Shown in pieces: positions 1 to 8,661 of a DNA stretch of 45,410 bases (position 1 is the first letter of the stretch; every line of letters begins with the position of its first letter). A model generated the notes under the pieces. It was not told the DNA's origin and did not search any database. It saw only the letters and a program-made list of their open reading frames with translations. The translations under genes were made by a program, and so were the position numbers. Source of the DNA: an uncultured Thermomicrobiales bacterium (GTDB lineage Bacteria; Chloroflexota; Chloroflexia; Thermomicrobiales; UBA6265); contig CADCWF010000017.1 in NCBI GenBank assembly GCA_902806345.1, positions 1-45,410 of the forward strand. The letters run 5' to 3'.

Positions 1-747
1 ATTGTTGCCCGTGTCGGCGACGTAGACGGTGCCGCCCTCGCCATCGACGGCGTCGACGGCAATGGCAGCCGGGTTCTTGAACTGGAGCTCACCGTTGCCG
101 AACGTGCCCCAGCTCAGTTCGTGCGTACCGATTCGGTCGAACCGCTGGATACGGTGGTTCCCGGTGTCGGCGACGAAGACGCCGTCACCGGAGATGGCGA
201 TGCCCTCCGGCTCCGAGAATTGACCTTCTTCGCTTCCAGGCTTCCCAAACTCCAAGAAGCCGCCGCTCAAGCTGGCCTCGACCTTCGACAGGTCGACCTC
301 CGTCACGAACAGCGTCCCCACGGGGTCGAAGGCGATCCCGGTCGGACCGGCGAACTGGCCGCGCCCGTCGCCCTCGGACCCGGTCGACGAGGCACAGAAT
401 CCGCCGACGCACGCCTCGCCCTCGAAACAAGCCCGACCACAGGCGCCGCAGTTGTTCGGGTCCGTCTTCAGATTGCGGCAGCGGGCTCCGCACTTTGTCT
501 TGCCGCCGGTGCAGGCGCACGTGCCGTTGCGGCAGGCCAGCCCGTTGCAGCACTTCTTCTCCTTCGAGCACGCCTTGCCGAGCTTGGCGCAGCGGTCGCC
601 CGCGGCCTCGACGTCGCCTCCGGCTCCGGCTCGCCCAGCCACCAACGCGCCCAACCCTATCCCCGCCAGCCCACGGGCGACCGAGCGACGCGACGCCGCC
701 CCTCCCCCCAGGCTCCGGAGAATCCCCTCGAACCGTCCTCCGTCCAT
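1..747 (-). CDS. Exported Cys-rich NHL-repeat protein (3' end outside window)
   Basis: The frame is open from an ATG at 747 to the window edge (249 codons), so the C-terminus is missing. It opens with a leader containing SRRSVARGLAG and a hydrophobic stretch, a Tat-like export signal. A Cys-rich block follows (about residues 50-120, motifs KKCCNGLACR and CGARCRNLKTDPNNCGACG). NHL beta-propeller blades then begin, recognisable by GVFVADTGNHRIQRFD and YVADTGN. A GGAGG lies about 14 bases upstream of the ATG. It is a tandem paralogue of the next gene. NHL propellers usually bind proteins or glycans or act as extracellular scaffolds; the specific ligand here is unknown. Confidence 0.85.
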   Translation of the reverse strand, partial: MDGGRFEGILRSLGGGAASRRSVARGLAGIGLGALVAGRAGAGGDVEAAGDRCAKLGKACSKEKKCCNGLACRNGTCACTGGKTKCGARCRNLKTDPNNCGACGRACFEGEACVGGFCASSTGSEGDGRGQFAGPTGIAFDPVGTLFVTEVDLSKVEASLSGGFLEFGKPGSEEGQFSEPEGIAISGDGVFVADTGNHRIQRFDRIGTHELSWGTFGNGELQFKNPAAIAVDAVDGEGGTVYVADTGNN

Positions 748-903
748 GGCCGCGTTCTTCCTCCCATGCCTCGCGATCGCTCGCGTTCCTGCTTGGCGCG
801 GCCCCGAATCGAGGCCGCGCTTGGCCGGGCCAGGGAGCACGTCGCTCCCGGCAATCTGTTTGGGTCCGATGGTTTGGGCGCTCGTCTCGGAGAGCCGGTC
901 TCG

Positions 904-2103
904 CTAGAGCTGGGACACCGGGGAGAACGTCACGATCCGGTCCGGCCCCGAGTCCACGACGTGCCGCGCGCCGTCGCGGCCAATCGCGATCCCGACCGGG
1001 CTGTCGAGGCTCCCCGCCTGGTCGCTTCCGCCTTCGCCGAAGGCACTGAGGAACTGCCCATCCTGGTTGAAGGCCTGCACTCGCGGGTTCGCGAAGTCCG
1101 TCACGAAAACCGTCCCGCTCCCGTTGACGGCGATGCCTTGCGGGTGGGTGAACTCGCCGTCGCCGGTGCCGGCCAGGCCGAACGTGCGGATGAATCCCCC
1201 GTCCACGTCGAAGACCGACACCCGCTGGTTCCCGGTGTCGGCGACGAAGACCGTCCCACGGTCGAGGTCAACCGCGATCGCGGTCGGCTCGTCGAGCTCG
1301 CCGTCCCCGTCCCCGGGGCGGCCGAACTGGTCGAGGAAGAAGCCGTTTTCGTTGAACCGCTGGATGCGGCCGTTGCCCGTGTCGACCACCCAGACGTTGC
1401 TGTTGCGGTCGACCGCCACCCCCACCGGCTGGCTGAACTGCCCCTGGCCAGACCCGGCATCACCCCACGACAGCAGGTGGGCGCCGTCCGCGTCGAACTT
1501 CTGGATCCGGGCGTTCCCGGTATCGGCCACGAAGATCGTGCCGTCCCCCGCCACCGCGACGCCGGACGGACTGGAGAACTGGCCGTCTCGAGCCCCCCCT
1601 TTACCGATCGCGAAGTCCTCGCCGCCGCCGAACGCCAGGACCTGGACCCTGCTGTTGTTGGTGTCCGCGACCACCAGCGAGCGGCCGGAGACCGCGATGC
1701 CGCGGGGGCTCGCGAACTTGCCAACGCCGTCACCGAAGCCCCCGATCGTGCGGACGCAGAACTCGCCGGCGCAGACCGCGCCCGCCGGGCAGGCGAAGCC
1801 GCACGAGCCGCAGTTGGCGGGGTCGGTCTTCAGATTCCGGCAGCGGGCGCCGCAGATGGTTTTGCCGCTGGCGCAGGCGCATTTGCCGGTGCGGCAGACC
1901 AACCCGTTGCAGCACTTCTTGCCGCGACCACACGCCCTGCCGGGCTTGGCGCAGCGCACCGCCTCCTCCTCCACCTCCGCCGAGCCGACCAAGGGCACCA
2001 GCACCCCGATCCCCAGCCCGGCGAGGCCGCGGGTAACCGCCCGCCGCGATCCTGCCGCTCCAGCCATCTTCCGTACGAAACCTTCGAGCCGTCCGCCGTC
2101 CAT
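904..2103 (-). CDS. Exported Cys-rich NHL-repeat beta-propeller protein
   Basis: This 399-residue protein starts at the ATG at 2103, with AAGGGG just upstream; an earlier in-frame start lacks a comparable site. The leader MDGGRLEGFVRK..GSRRAVTRGLAGLGIG is Tat-like. A Cys-rich head of about 65 residues (KKCCNGLVCR, TDPANCGSCGFAC) is followed by roughly six NHL blades, each with a variant of VFVADTGNQRVSVFD. The closing blade contains HVVDSGPDRIVTF. It should act outside the membrane as a propeller scaffold; no catalytic residues are recognised. The paralogue downstream (1-747) has the same order of leader, Cys-rich head and propeller, so this is a recent tandem duplication. Confidence 0.9.
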   Translation of the reverse strand: MDGGRLEGFVRKMAGAAGSRRAVTRGLAGLGIGVLVPLVGSAEVEEEAVRCAKPGRACGRGKKCCNGLVCRTGKCACASGKTICGARCRNLKTDPANCGSCGFACPAGAVCAGEFCVRTIGGFGDGVGKFASPRGIAVSGRSLVVADTNNSRVQVLAFGGGEDFAIGKGGARDGQFSSPSGVAVAGDGTIFVADTGNARIQKFDADGAHLLSWGDAGSGQGQFSQPVGVAVDRNSNVWVVDTGNGRIQRFNENGFFLDQFGRPGDGDGELDEPTAIAVDLDRGTVFVADTGNQRVSVFDVDGGFIRTFGLAGTGDGEFTHPQGIAVNGSGTVFVTDFANPRVQAFNQDGQFLSAFGEGGSDQAGSLDSPVGIAIGRDGARHVVDSGPDRIVTFSPVSQL

Positions 2104-2283
2104 GTCGGTTCCCCTTCGCCCGTTCGCTTCGCTTCGGTAGGCAGCCCCCGTTCGAGGCCGCGTCGTGTCCGGCCGGGGAGCGAGACCCCTCCCCGGCAAT
2201 CTCTCCGGACTCCTTGTCTGCTGAAGGCCGCCGGGGCATCACCACGCGATCGGCCGGCTCGATCCGCTGGTTCCGCCGCGGGC

Positions 2284-2562
2284 CTAGACGCGGTTGACGC
2301 GCCTCAGCGCCTCAGCGCGTGCCTGGTAGACGCCCTCCCACTCGTCGACCAGCCGGGCCAACTGCGAGAGCTCGCGGTCGGTTGCCCCGAAGGCGGCCGG
2401 GTAGTCCTCAGGAGCCACGACCCGCCACGGGCGGATCCGGCGGAGACCGGAGGCAAAGGCGGCGAAGATGCCCGCCGCGGCTGTCTCACGGGGAGCCGAC
2501 CCGGTCCCGCTCGACCGCGCTCCGGCGGTGGAAAAAGGCCGTGAGATTGTCGACTCGCTCAT
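2284..2562 (-). CDS. Small protein of unknown function (92 aa)
   Basis: The start ATG at 2562 is preceded by AGGAGA at ideal spacing, which favours a real gene over the longer frame running through the neighbour. The first 30 residues are Ser/Thr/Ala-rich, then come a short hydrophobic stretch (GIFAAFASGL) and a basic, then acidic, helical tail containing RELSQLARLVDEWEGVYQ. No family is recognised. It lies between the Cys-rich exported protein gene (about 90 bases upstream) and the NHL gene, all in one direction, so co-transcription is possible. Confidence 0.6.
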   Translation of the reverse strand: MSESTISRPFSTAGARSSGTGSAPRETAAAGIFAAFASGLRRIRPWRVVAPEDYPAAFGATDRELSQLARLVDEWEGVYQARAEALRRVNRV

Positions 2563-2651
2563 CGTGGTCTCCTGGCTCCGGGCGCACGGCGCCCCGGGCC
2601 CGGGCGTGTTCGCCCGAACAACTCCTCGGTTATCGTTGGATTGCGGCCTCG

Positions 2652-3221
2652 TTAGTCCGCCACGCCGAACAGCCCGGTTGTCTCCGAATTGGGGATCGGT
2701 TGCCCGGCGCTGCATGGCAGGACGCACGCCGTACCGCTCAACTCGGCGCAGTTCTCCCCGCAGATGCCGCGGTTGGCCTCGATGCAGGCGGAGCCCTTCG
2801 GGAAGCCCCGCGCCACGCAGTCGGCGTCGCTCCGACACCGGGCGCAGTCGCCGCCCGTGCCGCAGAAGCTCGACCCGCCGGTCGTCACGAAACAGCCGCA
2901 GAAGTCCTTGCCGTTGCAGCGGGGCACGTCGTCCGGGTTCGCCCGGCAGCTGTCCTCGCCCTGCTGGCAGGTGCCAACCCCCCGAGCGCGGCACCGCCGC
3001 TTCCCCTTCGGCCCCTGGCAGAGACCGGAGCAGCAGTCCCCCCGCCTGCGGCACGGGTCGCCCTCGGAGCCGCACGCCGCGGTGTCGGCCGCGCTTGCCG
3101 GCCCGATCGTGCCTGCGGCAAGGGCCGCGACGGTGGTGCCCACCGCCTTGAAGACCCACCGGCGGTCCCGACCCCGAGACCCGAACAGCCGGGTCAGACC
3201 ATCGAACGATCGTTCGTCCAT
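2652..3221 (-). CDS. Small exported Cys-rich protein
   Basis: This 189-residue protein has a leader beginning MDERSFDGLTRLFGSR with RDRR before a hydrophobic segment that ends near ASA, consistent with Tat or Sec export. The mature part is dominated by cysteines in short loops (CGSEGDPCRRRGDCCSG, CARCRSDADC, CIEANRGICGENC), about twenty in all, implying a disulfide-bonded domain. Similar Cys-rich folds follow the leaders of the two NHL proteins downstream. No enzymatic motif is visible. The family is typical of Thermomicrobia-type genomes, by general recollection of family style rather than a search. Confidence 0.8.
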   Translation of the reverse strand: MDERSFDGLTRLFGSRGRDRRWVFKAVGTTVAALAAGTIGPASAADTAACGSEGDPCRRRGDCCSGLCQGPKGKRRCRARGVGTCQQGEDSCRANPDDVPRCNGKDFCGCFVTTGGSSFCGTGGDCARCRSDADCVARGFPKGSACIEANRGICGENCAELSGTACVLPCSAGQPIPNSETTGLFGVAD

Positions 3222-3322
3222 GCTCGTTGCTCCCTCGGCGATCCGCCGCCGTGCGATTCGAAACGTCCGGTCGGACCCGCCGCCGGATCATGGCGTCGAC
3301 GCCGTCCGGGCAGCGTCGCCGC

Positions 3323-4426
3323 CTAGACGTGCAGCCGGTAGAAGGTGAAGAAAACGTTCTCGAGCGGCAGGATCTCGACGTCGCGGAACCCCGCCTCCAG
3401 GGCGTACCCCCGCAGCGTCGCAGGCCGCATTACCGTGCCGGTTCCCACCGACGGCGTGTCGGCCAGCCCGACCGGCAGGCAGTGGAAAACGCTGAAGCCG
3501 TACATCAGGCGCTCGATGTCGCCGGCCGCCGGGTTGAACCGTTCGGCGACCCGCTCGTCCATGACCAGCACCGTGCCGCCATCGCCGGCTAGTCGCCGCA
3601 TCGTCCGCAGCGCGCCGACCGGGTCGCTCATGTCGTGGACGCACTCGAACGCGGTGACCAGGTCGTACCGCCCGACCAGCGCCGGGTCGGCCGCGTCTCG
3701 GAGCGAAATCTCAACCCGGCCGCCGACCCCGGCCTCGACGATCACGCCCTGGGCCGCCGCAACCGAGGCGTCGTCGAGGTCGAACCCGTCGACCCGGACG
3801 TTCGGGTAGGCCTGGGCGATGCCGACGCTCGACCAGCCCACGCCGCAGCCGATGTCGGCGACGCGCGCCGGCGATCCGGATCTCAGCCGTGCGTCGAGAT
3901 CGGCGATCGCCGGCAGGTACTCGGTTCCGAGCTGCCGGAGGAACAGGTTGCGGTTCATCCCCGCCTGGCCTTCCCGGAGATCGGCGCCGTACGCCTCGTA
4001 GGGAACCCCGCCGCCGGTGCGGAACGCCGCCACGAGTTCCCGGATCGGGTCGACCGCGCCGACGGCGATCCGGGCGAACGGCGCGACGTAGCCCGGACTG
4101 TCGACCTCGGTCAACGCCTCGGCATGGCCGGCCGGGAAGACGAACCGGCGATCGGCCGCCTCGGCCTCCGGGTTGTCGCAGGCCAGGATGCCGGAGACCG
4201 TCTGCTGCTCCAGCCACTCGCGGACGTAGCGCTCGGCCGTCCCGGTCGCGCCGGCAAGCTCGCCCGGCGTGGCGGGCTCGATCGCGGCCAGAGCCGCGTA
4301 GAGTCCGAGGCGGTCACCCAGGTAGACGGCGTAGATGTCCATGGTGCCGAGCACGGCCTGGAACAGCTTCTCGCCGAGGGCATCCCGACCCGCCACGACC
4401 TCCAAATCCTCGATCGCCACCGCCAC
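3323..4426 (-). CDS. SAM-dependent methyltransferase with N-terminal winged helix
   Basis: The chosen start is GTG at 4426, six bases after AAGGAGG; a longer open frame upstream has no coding character. The 367-residue product has an N-terminal winged-helix/dimerisation region (about 25-100, LGDRLGLYAAL and ATGTAERYVREWLEQQ) followed by a class I SAM fold. Motif I is VADIGCGVGWSSVGIA at about 188-203, motif II VDGFDLDDASV, and motif IV-like DLVTAFECVHDM. This layout matches small-molecule methyltransferases of the Rv2258c type. The substrate is unknown. It is the farthest upstream gene of the run 3323-904, though nothing proves an operon. Confidence 0.9.
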   Translation of the reverse strand: MAVAIEDLEVVAGRDALGEKLFQAVLGTMDIYAVYLGDRLGLYAALAAIEPATPGELAGATGTAERYVREWLEQQTVSGILACDNPEAEAADRRFVFPAGHAEALTEVDSPGYVAPFARIAVGAVDPIRELVAAFRTGGGVPYEAYGADLREGQAGMNRNLFLRQLGTEYLPAIADLDARLRSGSPARVADIGCGVGWSSVGIAQAYPNVRVDGFDLDDASVAAAQGVIVEAGVGGRVEISLRDAADPALVGRYDLVTAFECVHDMSDPVGALRTMRRLAGDGGTVLVMDERVAERFNPAAGDIERLMYGFSVFHCLPVGLADTPSVGTGTVMRPATLRGYALEAGFRDVEILPLENVFFTFYRLHV

Positions 4427-4649
4427 CCCTGGCCTCCTTGCCGCCACCGCATCGATCCGGTCGTGTCCGGTTCGCTCACCGGGCACAGTTCGATGATGAC
4501 GGCGCGGGTGGGGCACCGAATCGGACGGGTGGCGGATGCGGGTGGCGGATTCCGACGGCTGGGGTGGCGGAGACCGGCATCCGCCAGGGGGAGGAGGGCC
4601 AGGACGTGGGGGATGCCGGCGTCCGCCCGGCGGAGGGCGGCTCGAGGAG

Positions 4650-7052
4650 CTAGACCAGGCCGAGCTTCCGCGCGATGTCCGCGGCCTCGGTCCGCGTCTT
4701 GGCGTCCAGCTTGGCGAGGATGTTCGAGACGTGGGTCCGGACCGTCGCCCGCCCGATGAAGAGCGACTCGGCGATCTCGGGGTTACTCCGCCCCGCGACC
4801 AGGAGGGCCAGGACCTCCTGTTCCCGTGCGGAGAGGCGGCCGGCCGCGGCCCCGTCCGCTCCGGCCGCCCGGGGGCCGGATAGGTCCGCCACCAGCGAGA
4901 TCGCACCTGCGACCGCGTCGTCCAGGGGCGTCACGCGGCCCGCAGCGGCCTCTTGCCGGTAGGTGGCGTCCCCCAGTGCCGCCCGCACCGAGGCGATCGT
5001 CCGCTCCAGCCGCTCCCGTTCGGTCGGCCAGAGCGTGCCGGAACCGCGCTCCCAGCATGCCTCGGCAATGCCCAGCAGCCTTGCCGCCTCGGACATCCGG
5101 CCGGTCTCCGTCACGAGGGCGGCGATGCCCGCCAACGGACTCGCGAGGTACCAGCGGTCGCCGCTCTCCAGGAGGAGCTTCAGGCTCTCCGCGTAGTGCC
5201 GAGCGGCGCGGCTCCGGTCGCCCTGGTCGTGCCGGAAGATCGCCAGGTCGCTGAGCTTGTTGCCGGCTCCCTGCTTGTTGCCGAAGCGGGTGTGGAGCGC
5301 CAACCCCTCCTCGATCATCGCGATCCCGCGCTCGACCTCGCCCGACTGCGCCAGGGCCACCCCGACGTCGCCGAGCGCGTAGGCGAGCCATGCCTCGTTC
5401 CCGGCCTCCCGGATCAGCCTGATCGCCTCCTCGCCGACCGGGATCGACTCCGCGAGCCGCCCCTCGGTCGACGTCACGATGTGGAGGAGGTAGAACGACA
5501 TCGCCGCGCCGAACGTGAGGCCGTGCTCCCGCGACAGCGCCAGTCCGCGGTGTCCGCACGCCTCGGCCCGCTTGGAATCCCCGTAGGACCAGGCCAGGAT
5601 TCCCGCACCGAAGAGCGCCCAGGCGCAACGCTCGGGAGGCGCCTCGCCCCCCCGCGCCAGGGCCTGCTCGAGCCACCGGTCGCCTTCCATCAGGTGGCCC
5701 TGGATGAACCAGAACACGAAGAGGGCGCCGGCAAGGCGCACCCCGTGTTCGGGAGGTTCGTGCTCGATCGACCACGCGAGCGCCGAGCGCAGGTTGGGGT
5801 GCTCCCGTTCCAGGTGCTCGACCCACCGCCGCTGCTCCGTTCCCAGGATCTCTGCCGCCGCCCGCTCCGCCAGGTCGAGGCACCAGGCGGCGTGCCGACG
5901 CCGGGTCTCGCCCTCCTCCCCGTTCAGTTCCAACTGTTCCAGCCCGAACTCGCGCACCGTTTCCAGCATCGCGAAGCGGGGTTCGTCGGCCGCTTCCTCG
6001 TCCCGGCGGATGAGGCTCTTGTCCAGGAGCGAGCCGACGAGGTCGAGGGTTGCGGGTGGTGAACTCGGTGCCTTTGCCGCACCCCGCGCCCCGTCACCCG
6101 CAACCCAGTCCGCGGCTTCCAGCGAGAACCCTCCGATGAAGACGCTCAACCGGCGGAAAACCCGACGCTCCCCCTCGGTCAGGAGATCGTTGCTCCAGGC
6201 GATCGCGTCGCGCATTGTCCGCAGCCGGTCGGGCAGGTCGGCCGGGCCGTCGGTGAGGAGCGGCAACCGCGACCCGAGCCGGGTTCGGAGCGTCTCCGGC
6301 GGGAGCAAGCGGATGCGGGCGGCGGCCAGCTCCAGTGCCAGCGGCAACCCGTCGAGTCGCTGGCAGATCTCGGCAACGGCGGCGGCATTCCCGCTCGTCA
6401 GGGCAAAATCGGACCGGGCCTCTCGCCCCCGCTGGACGAAGAGGTCGACCGCCGGGAAGCGCCGGAGATCGGTCGGGTCGGGCGTCACGCCGGGGTCCGG
6501 AGTCGGCAGGGGCGAAACCGGGACGACCTGTTCCCCCCGCACCCGCAAGCGCATCCGGCTCGTCGTCAACGCCTGGATCCCCGGACAGGCCCGGAGCAAG
6601 TCCGCCAGCTCGGGCGCCGCGGCCGCAACCTGTTCGAGGTTGTCCAGCACCAGCAGGAGCCGACGACCGCGCAGTGCCGATTGGAGCACCGAGAGCGCGG
6701 AGGTCGCTCCGCTCCCGCGGAGTCCGAGGGCGGCGGCCACGGTCGGCAGGACGAGTTGCGGGTCCCGGATCGCCGCCAGCCGGACCAGGCGGACCCCATC
6801 GGGGAAGGCGTCGTGGAGGTCGTCCGCGGAGGCGATCGCGAGGCGCGACTTGCCGACGCCGCCGGGACCAACCAGCGTCACCAGGCGGGCGCCATCGCGG
6901 ATGAGCCGCCGCACCTCGTCGACGTTTCCCTCCCGGCCGACCAACGGCGTCAGCGGGACAGGCAGCGGCGAGGCCGGCAAGAGCGGCGTGTCGGCATTAT
7001 CGGCCGAGGTGGGGGGCGGGTCGTCGGCGTGCAACCGCGGGGTGGCGGTCAC
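4650..7052 (-). CDS. ATPase/TPR transcriptional regulator, LuxR family
   Basis: The 800-residue protein starts with GTG at 7052, behind GAGAGG. Residues 35-350 form an NB-ARC-like ATPase: PLVGREGNVDEV, Walker A GPGGVGKS at 62-69, Walker B LLLVLDNLE around 132-140, and GLPLALELAAARIR. The middle (about 380-720) is alpha-helical with TPR-like repeats. The last 60 residues are a LuxR helix-turn-helix (LSAREQEVLALLVAGRSNPE, VRTHVSNILAKL). Such proteins act as signal-gated transcription activators; effector and targets are unknown. It is transcribed alone toward the methyltransferase gene, with about 220 bases between them. Confidence 0.93.
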   Translation of the reverse strand: MTATPRLHADDPPPTSADNADTPLLPASPLPVPLTPLVGREGNVDEVRRLIRDGARLVTLVGPGGVGKSRLAIASADDLHDAFPDGVRLVRLAAIRDPQLVLPTVAAALGLRGSGATSALSVLQSALRGRRLLLVLDNLEQVAAAAPELADLLRACPGIQALTTSRMRLRVRGEQVVPVSPLPTPDPGVTPDPTDLRRFPAVDLFVQRGREARSDFALTSGNAAAVAEICQRLDGLPLALELAAARIRLLPPETLRTRLGSRLPLLTDGPADLPDRLRTMRDAIAWSNDLLTEGERRVFRRLSVFIGGFSLEAADWVAGDGARGAAKAPSSPPATLDLVGSLLDKSLIRRDEEAADEPRFAMLETVREFGLEQLELNGEEGETRRRHAAWCLDLAERAAAEILGTEQRRWVEHLEREHPNLRSALAWSIEHEPPEHGVRLAGALFVFWFIQGHLMEGDRWLEQALARGGEAPPERCAWALFGAGILAWSYGDSKRAEACGHRGLALSREHGLTFGAAMSFYLLHIVTSTEGRLAESIPVGEEAIRLIREAGNEAWLAYALGDVGVALAQSGEVERGIAMIEEGLALHTRFGNKQGAGNKLSDLAIFRHDQGDRSRAARHYAESLKLLLESGDRWYLASPLAGIAALVTETGRMSEAARLLGIAEACWERGSGTLWPTERERLERTIASVRAALGDATYRQEAAAGRVTPLDDAVAGAISLVADLSGPRAAGADGAAAGRLSAREQEVLALLVAGRSNPEIAESLFIGRATVRTHVSNILAKLDAKTRTEAADIARKLGLV

Positions 7053-7412
7053 GCCAGGCCTCTCTGGGCAGGAAGCGACCCGGCTCGGGCACCGGGATCA
7101 TCAATGGACGGCCCGGTCGGGCTAGGCACCGCGGTGGCGGCTCCACCGACCGCGACCACGCGCCACCGGGCGGTGGCGCGGCGACTGACAGGTCGTCCGG
7201 TCTCTGGTCTGTCCACAGACGCGTCACCCATGGACGAGGTCGCGCTGCGATCCGGCTGCGGCGTCCACAAGCATACTACCGTGTGGTCTCCAACCGCCGA
7301 GGTCGGGGACGAGCCGGACAAGCAAACGGCGGGGCGGCCTCCGAATGGAGGCCGCCCCGCCGCGGATCACCGTGTCGGGCCCGGAGGGGGTTCGGGCCGG
7401 CGCGGGAGGATG
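7053..7412. other. Intergenic region upstream of the LuxR gene
   Basis: These 360 bases hold the hairpin terminator of the ferritin-like genes (7327-7362) and presumably the promoter of the ATPase/LuxR gene. A minus-strand TATGCTTGTGG at 7265-7275 recurs upstream of the response regulator gene; no matching -35 element is visible. No coding sequence is convincing here. Confidence 0.5.
7327..7362 (-). terminator. Strong hairpin terminator of the ferritin-like operon
   Basis: A perfect 16-bp stem closes on the 4-base loop GAAT, 50 bases beyond the stop codon at 7413. On the minus strand it is followed by TTTGCTTGT, a weak U-tract, consistent with intrinsic termination of the ferritin-like gene pair. 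Confidence 0.7.
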
Positions 7413-7937
7413 TTAGCTGACGATGAAGGGCCCGGCGATGGCGAGGACCTCGTCCGGGGTCAGGGTCGGGTTGACCGCGTCCGGGAACGGGGTCGCCCCG
7501 TTCAGCCCGTTGAGGTAGGCCGCGTGCCGGGCCTCCACCCCGTGGATCGTCAGCGCCGCCGTCAGCAGGGCGTCCTCCTCGATCAGGAACTGGGCCGCCC
7601 CCTGGTAGGCCGAGACCCCGGTGTTCTCCAGCGCCTGGGCGACCCCCAGGAAGCCGGCCACGTCCGCGTAGCCGAAGTCGTACTCGGCCTCCTCGACGGC
7701 CTCGCCGCCGAGGTCGCCGATCACCGCCTGCAGGGTCTCGACGTGGTCCCGCTCGTGGTCCCGGATGAGGCCCAGGTACTCGAAGACCGCCGGGTCGAAG
7801 CCGGCCGCCTCGAAGTCCTCCGCGGCGAACTCGTCGAGCCCGTCGCGGTAGAACGCGAACTCCAGGTGCTCCAGGGTCAGCGCGTAGTTCAGCACGTCGA
7901 CCGGGGCGTCGAACGTCGTCTGGGCGAGAACCGTCAT
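7413..7937 (-). CDS. Ferritin-like domain protein without signal peptide
   Basis: This 174-residue protein begins at an ATG preceded by AAGGAGGAG. It is a four-helix ferritin-like fold of the desiccation-related type. Candidate di-iron ligands fall one set per helix: Glu in LTLEHLEFAFYRD, ExxH in RDHERDHVETL, Glu in ALENTGVSAYQGA, and ExxH in VEARHAAYL. It shares all of these and the C-terminal tail (TLTPDEVLAIAGPFIVS) with the gene directly upstream but lacks that gene's leader. The 28-base gap and shared terminator indicate an operon. A role in iron or oxidative stress is plausible but inferred. Confidence 0.87.
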   Translation of the reverse strand: MTVLAQTTFDAPVDVLNYALTLEHLEFAFYRDGLDEFAAEDFEAAGFDPAVFEYLGLIRDHERDHVETLQAVIGDLGGEAVEEAEYDFGYADVAGFLGVAQALENTGVSAYQGAAQFLIEEDALLTAALTIHGVEARHAAYLNGLNGATPFPDAVNPTLTPDEVLAIAGPFIVS

Positions 7938-7965
7938 GGCGTTGCTCCTCCTTGTCCGGGTCCGG

Positions 7966-8661
7966 CTAGCTGGCGATGAAGGGGCCGGCGATCTCGAGCA
8001 CCTCGTCCGGCGTCAGCGGGGTCTCGAAGGACGCCGGGAAGGGCACCTCGTCGGTGATCAGGTTGAGGTAGGAGGCGTGCCGGGCCTCGACCGCGACGAT
8101 GCTGCCGGCGGCCGTCAGCAGCCCCGGGTCGGAGAGGTACTGGCCGGCCCCGTCGTAGGCCGAGACGCCGGTGTTCTCCAGCGCCGCCGCGGTCGCCAGG
8201 AACGCCTCGGCCGAGGCGAACGCGTCCTCGAAGTCGTAGGCGCCCTCGGCGACGGGGGTCCCGCCGAGCGAGGCGACGACGTCGGTCAGGGTCTGGACGT
8301 GGGCCGCCTCGTGGGCGCCGATCGCGGCCAGCTGCTCGCTGACCGAGAAGCCGAAGCCGTCGGTGCCGAGGTCGCCGACCGCCGGCAGCCCGTCCCGGTA
8401 GAACGCGTTCTCCAGCAGCTCCAGCGTCAGCGCGTAGTTCAGCACCTCGACGTCGTCGGCGAACGGGGCGTCGCCGGCAGTCGCGCCGGCGGTCGGCGTC
8501 GCCTCCTGGGCCCGAGCCGCTCGCGGCAGCGACCCGAGCGAAAGCACCAGCAGCCCGCCGCCCGCTAACTTGGCTCCACCCCCGAGCAGACCCCGGCGCG
8601 TCGCATTCCGCCGCGCATTCGCCAGGAACGCATTGGCCAGCCTGTCATTGGAATTGCGCAT
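7966..8661 (-). CDS. Tat-exported ferritin-like domain protein
   Basis: The 231-residue product opens with a long leader (NATRRGLLGGGAKLAGGG, hydrophobic core, cleavage near AARAQ) and a Thr/Ala linker. A ferritin-like four-helix domain then starts at about residue 70. Metal ligands parallel those of the downstream paralogue: Glu in LTLELLENAFYRD, HEAAH, ALENTGVSAY and EARHASYL. It ends in PLTPDEVLEIAGPFIAS. The ATG at 8661 has AAGGA very close and AAAGGA about ten bases upstream. It is the first gene of a two-gene operon and probably works in the cell envelope, with iron or oxygen chemistry inferred from the site. Confidence 0.88.
   Translation of the reverse strand: MRNSNDRLANAFLANARRNATRRGLLGGGAKLAGGGLLVLSLGSLPRAARAQEATPTAGATAGDAPFADDVEVLNYALTLELLENAFYRDGLPAVGDLGTDGFGFSVSEQLAAIGAHEAAHVQTLTDVVASLGGTPVAEGAYDFEDAFASAEAFLATAAALENTGVSAYDGAGQYLSDPGLLTAAGSIVAVEARHASYLNLITDEVPFPASFETPLTPDEVLEIAGPFIAS

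Noticed and set aside
121-2544. 807-codon open frame on the plus strand across the NHL genes
   Set aside because: It is antisense to two well-supported NHL genes and has low-complexity, Arg/Ala/Pro-rich translation with no domain; long shadow frames are expected at this GC content.
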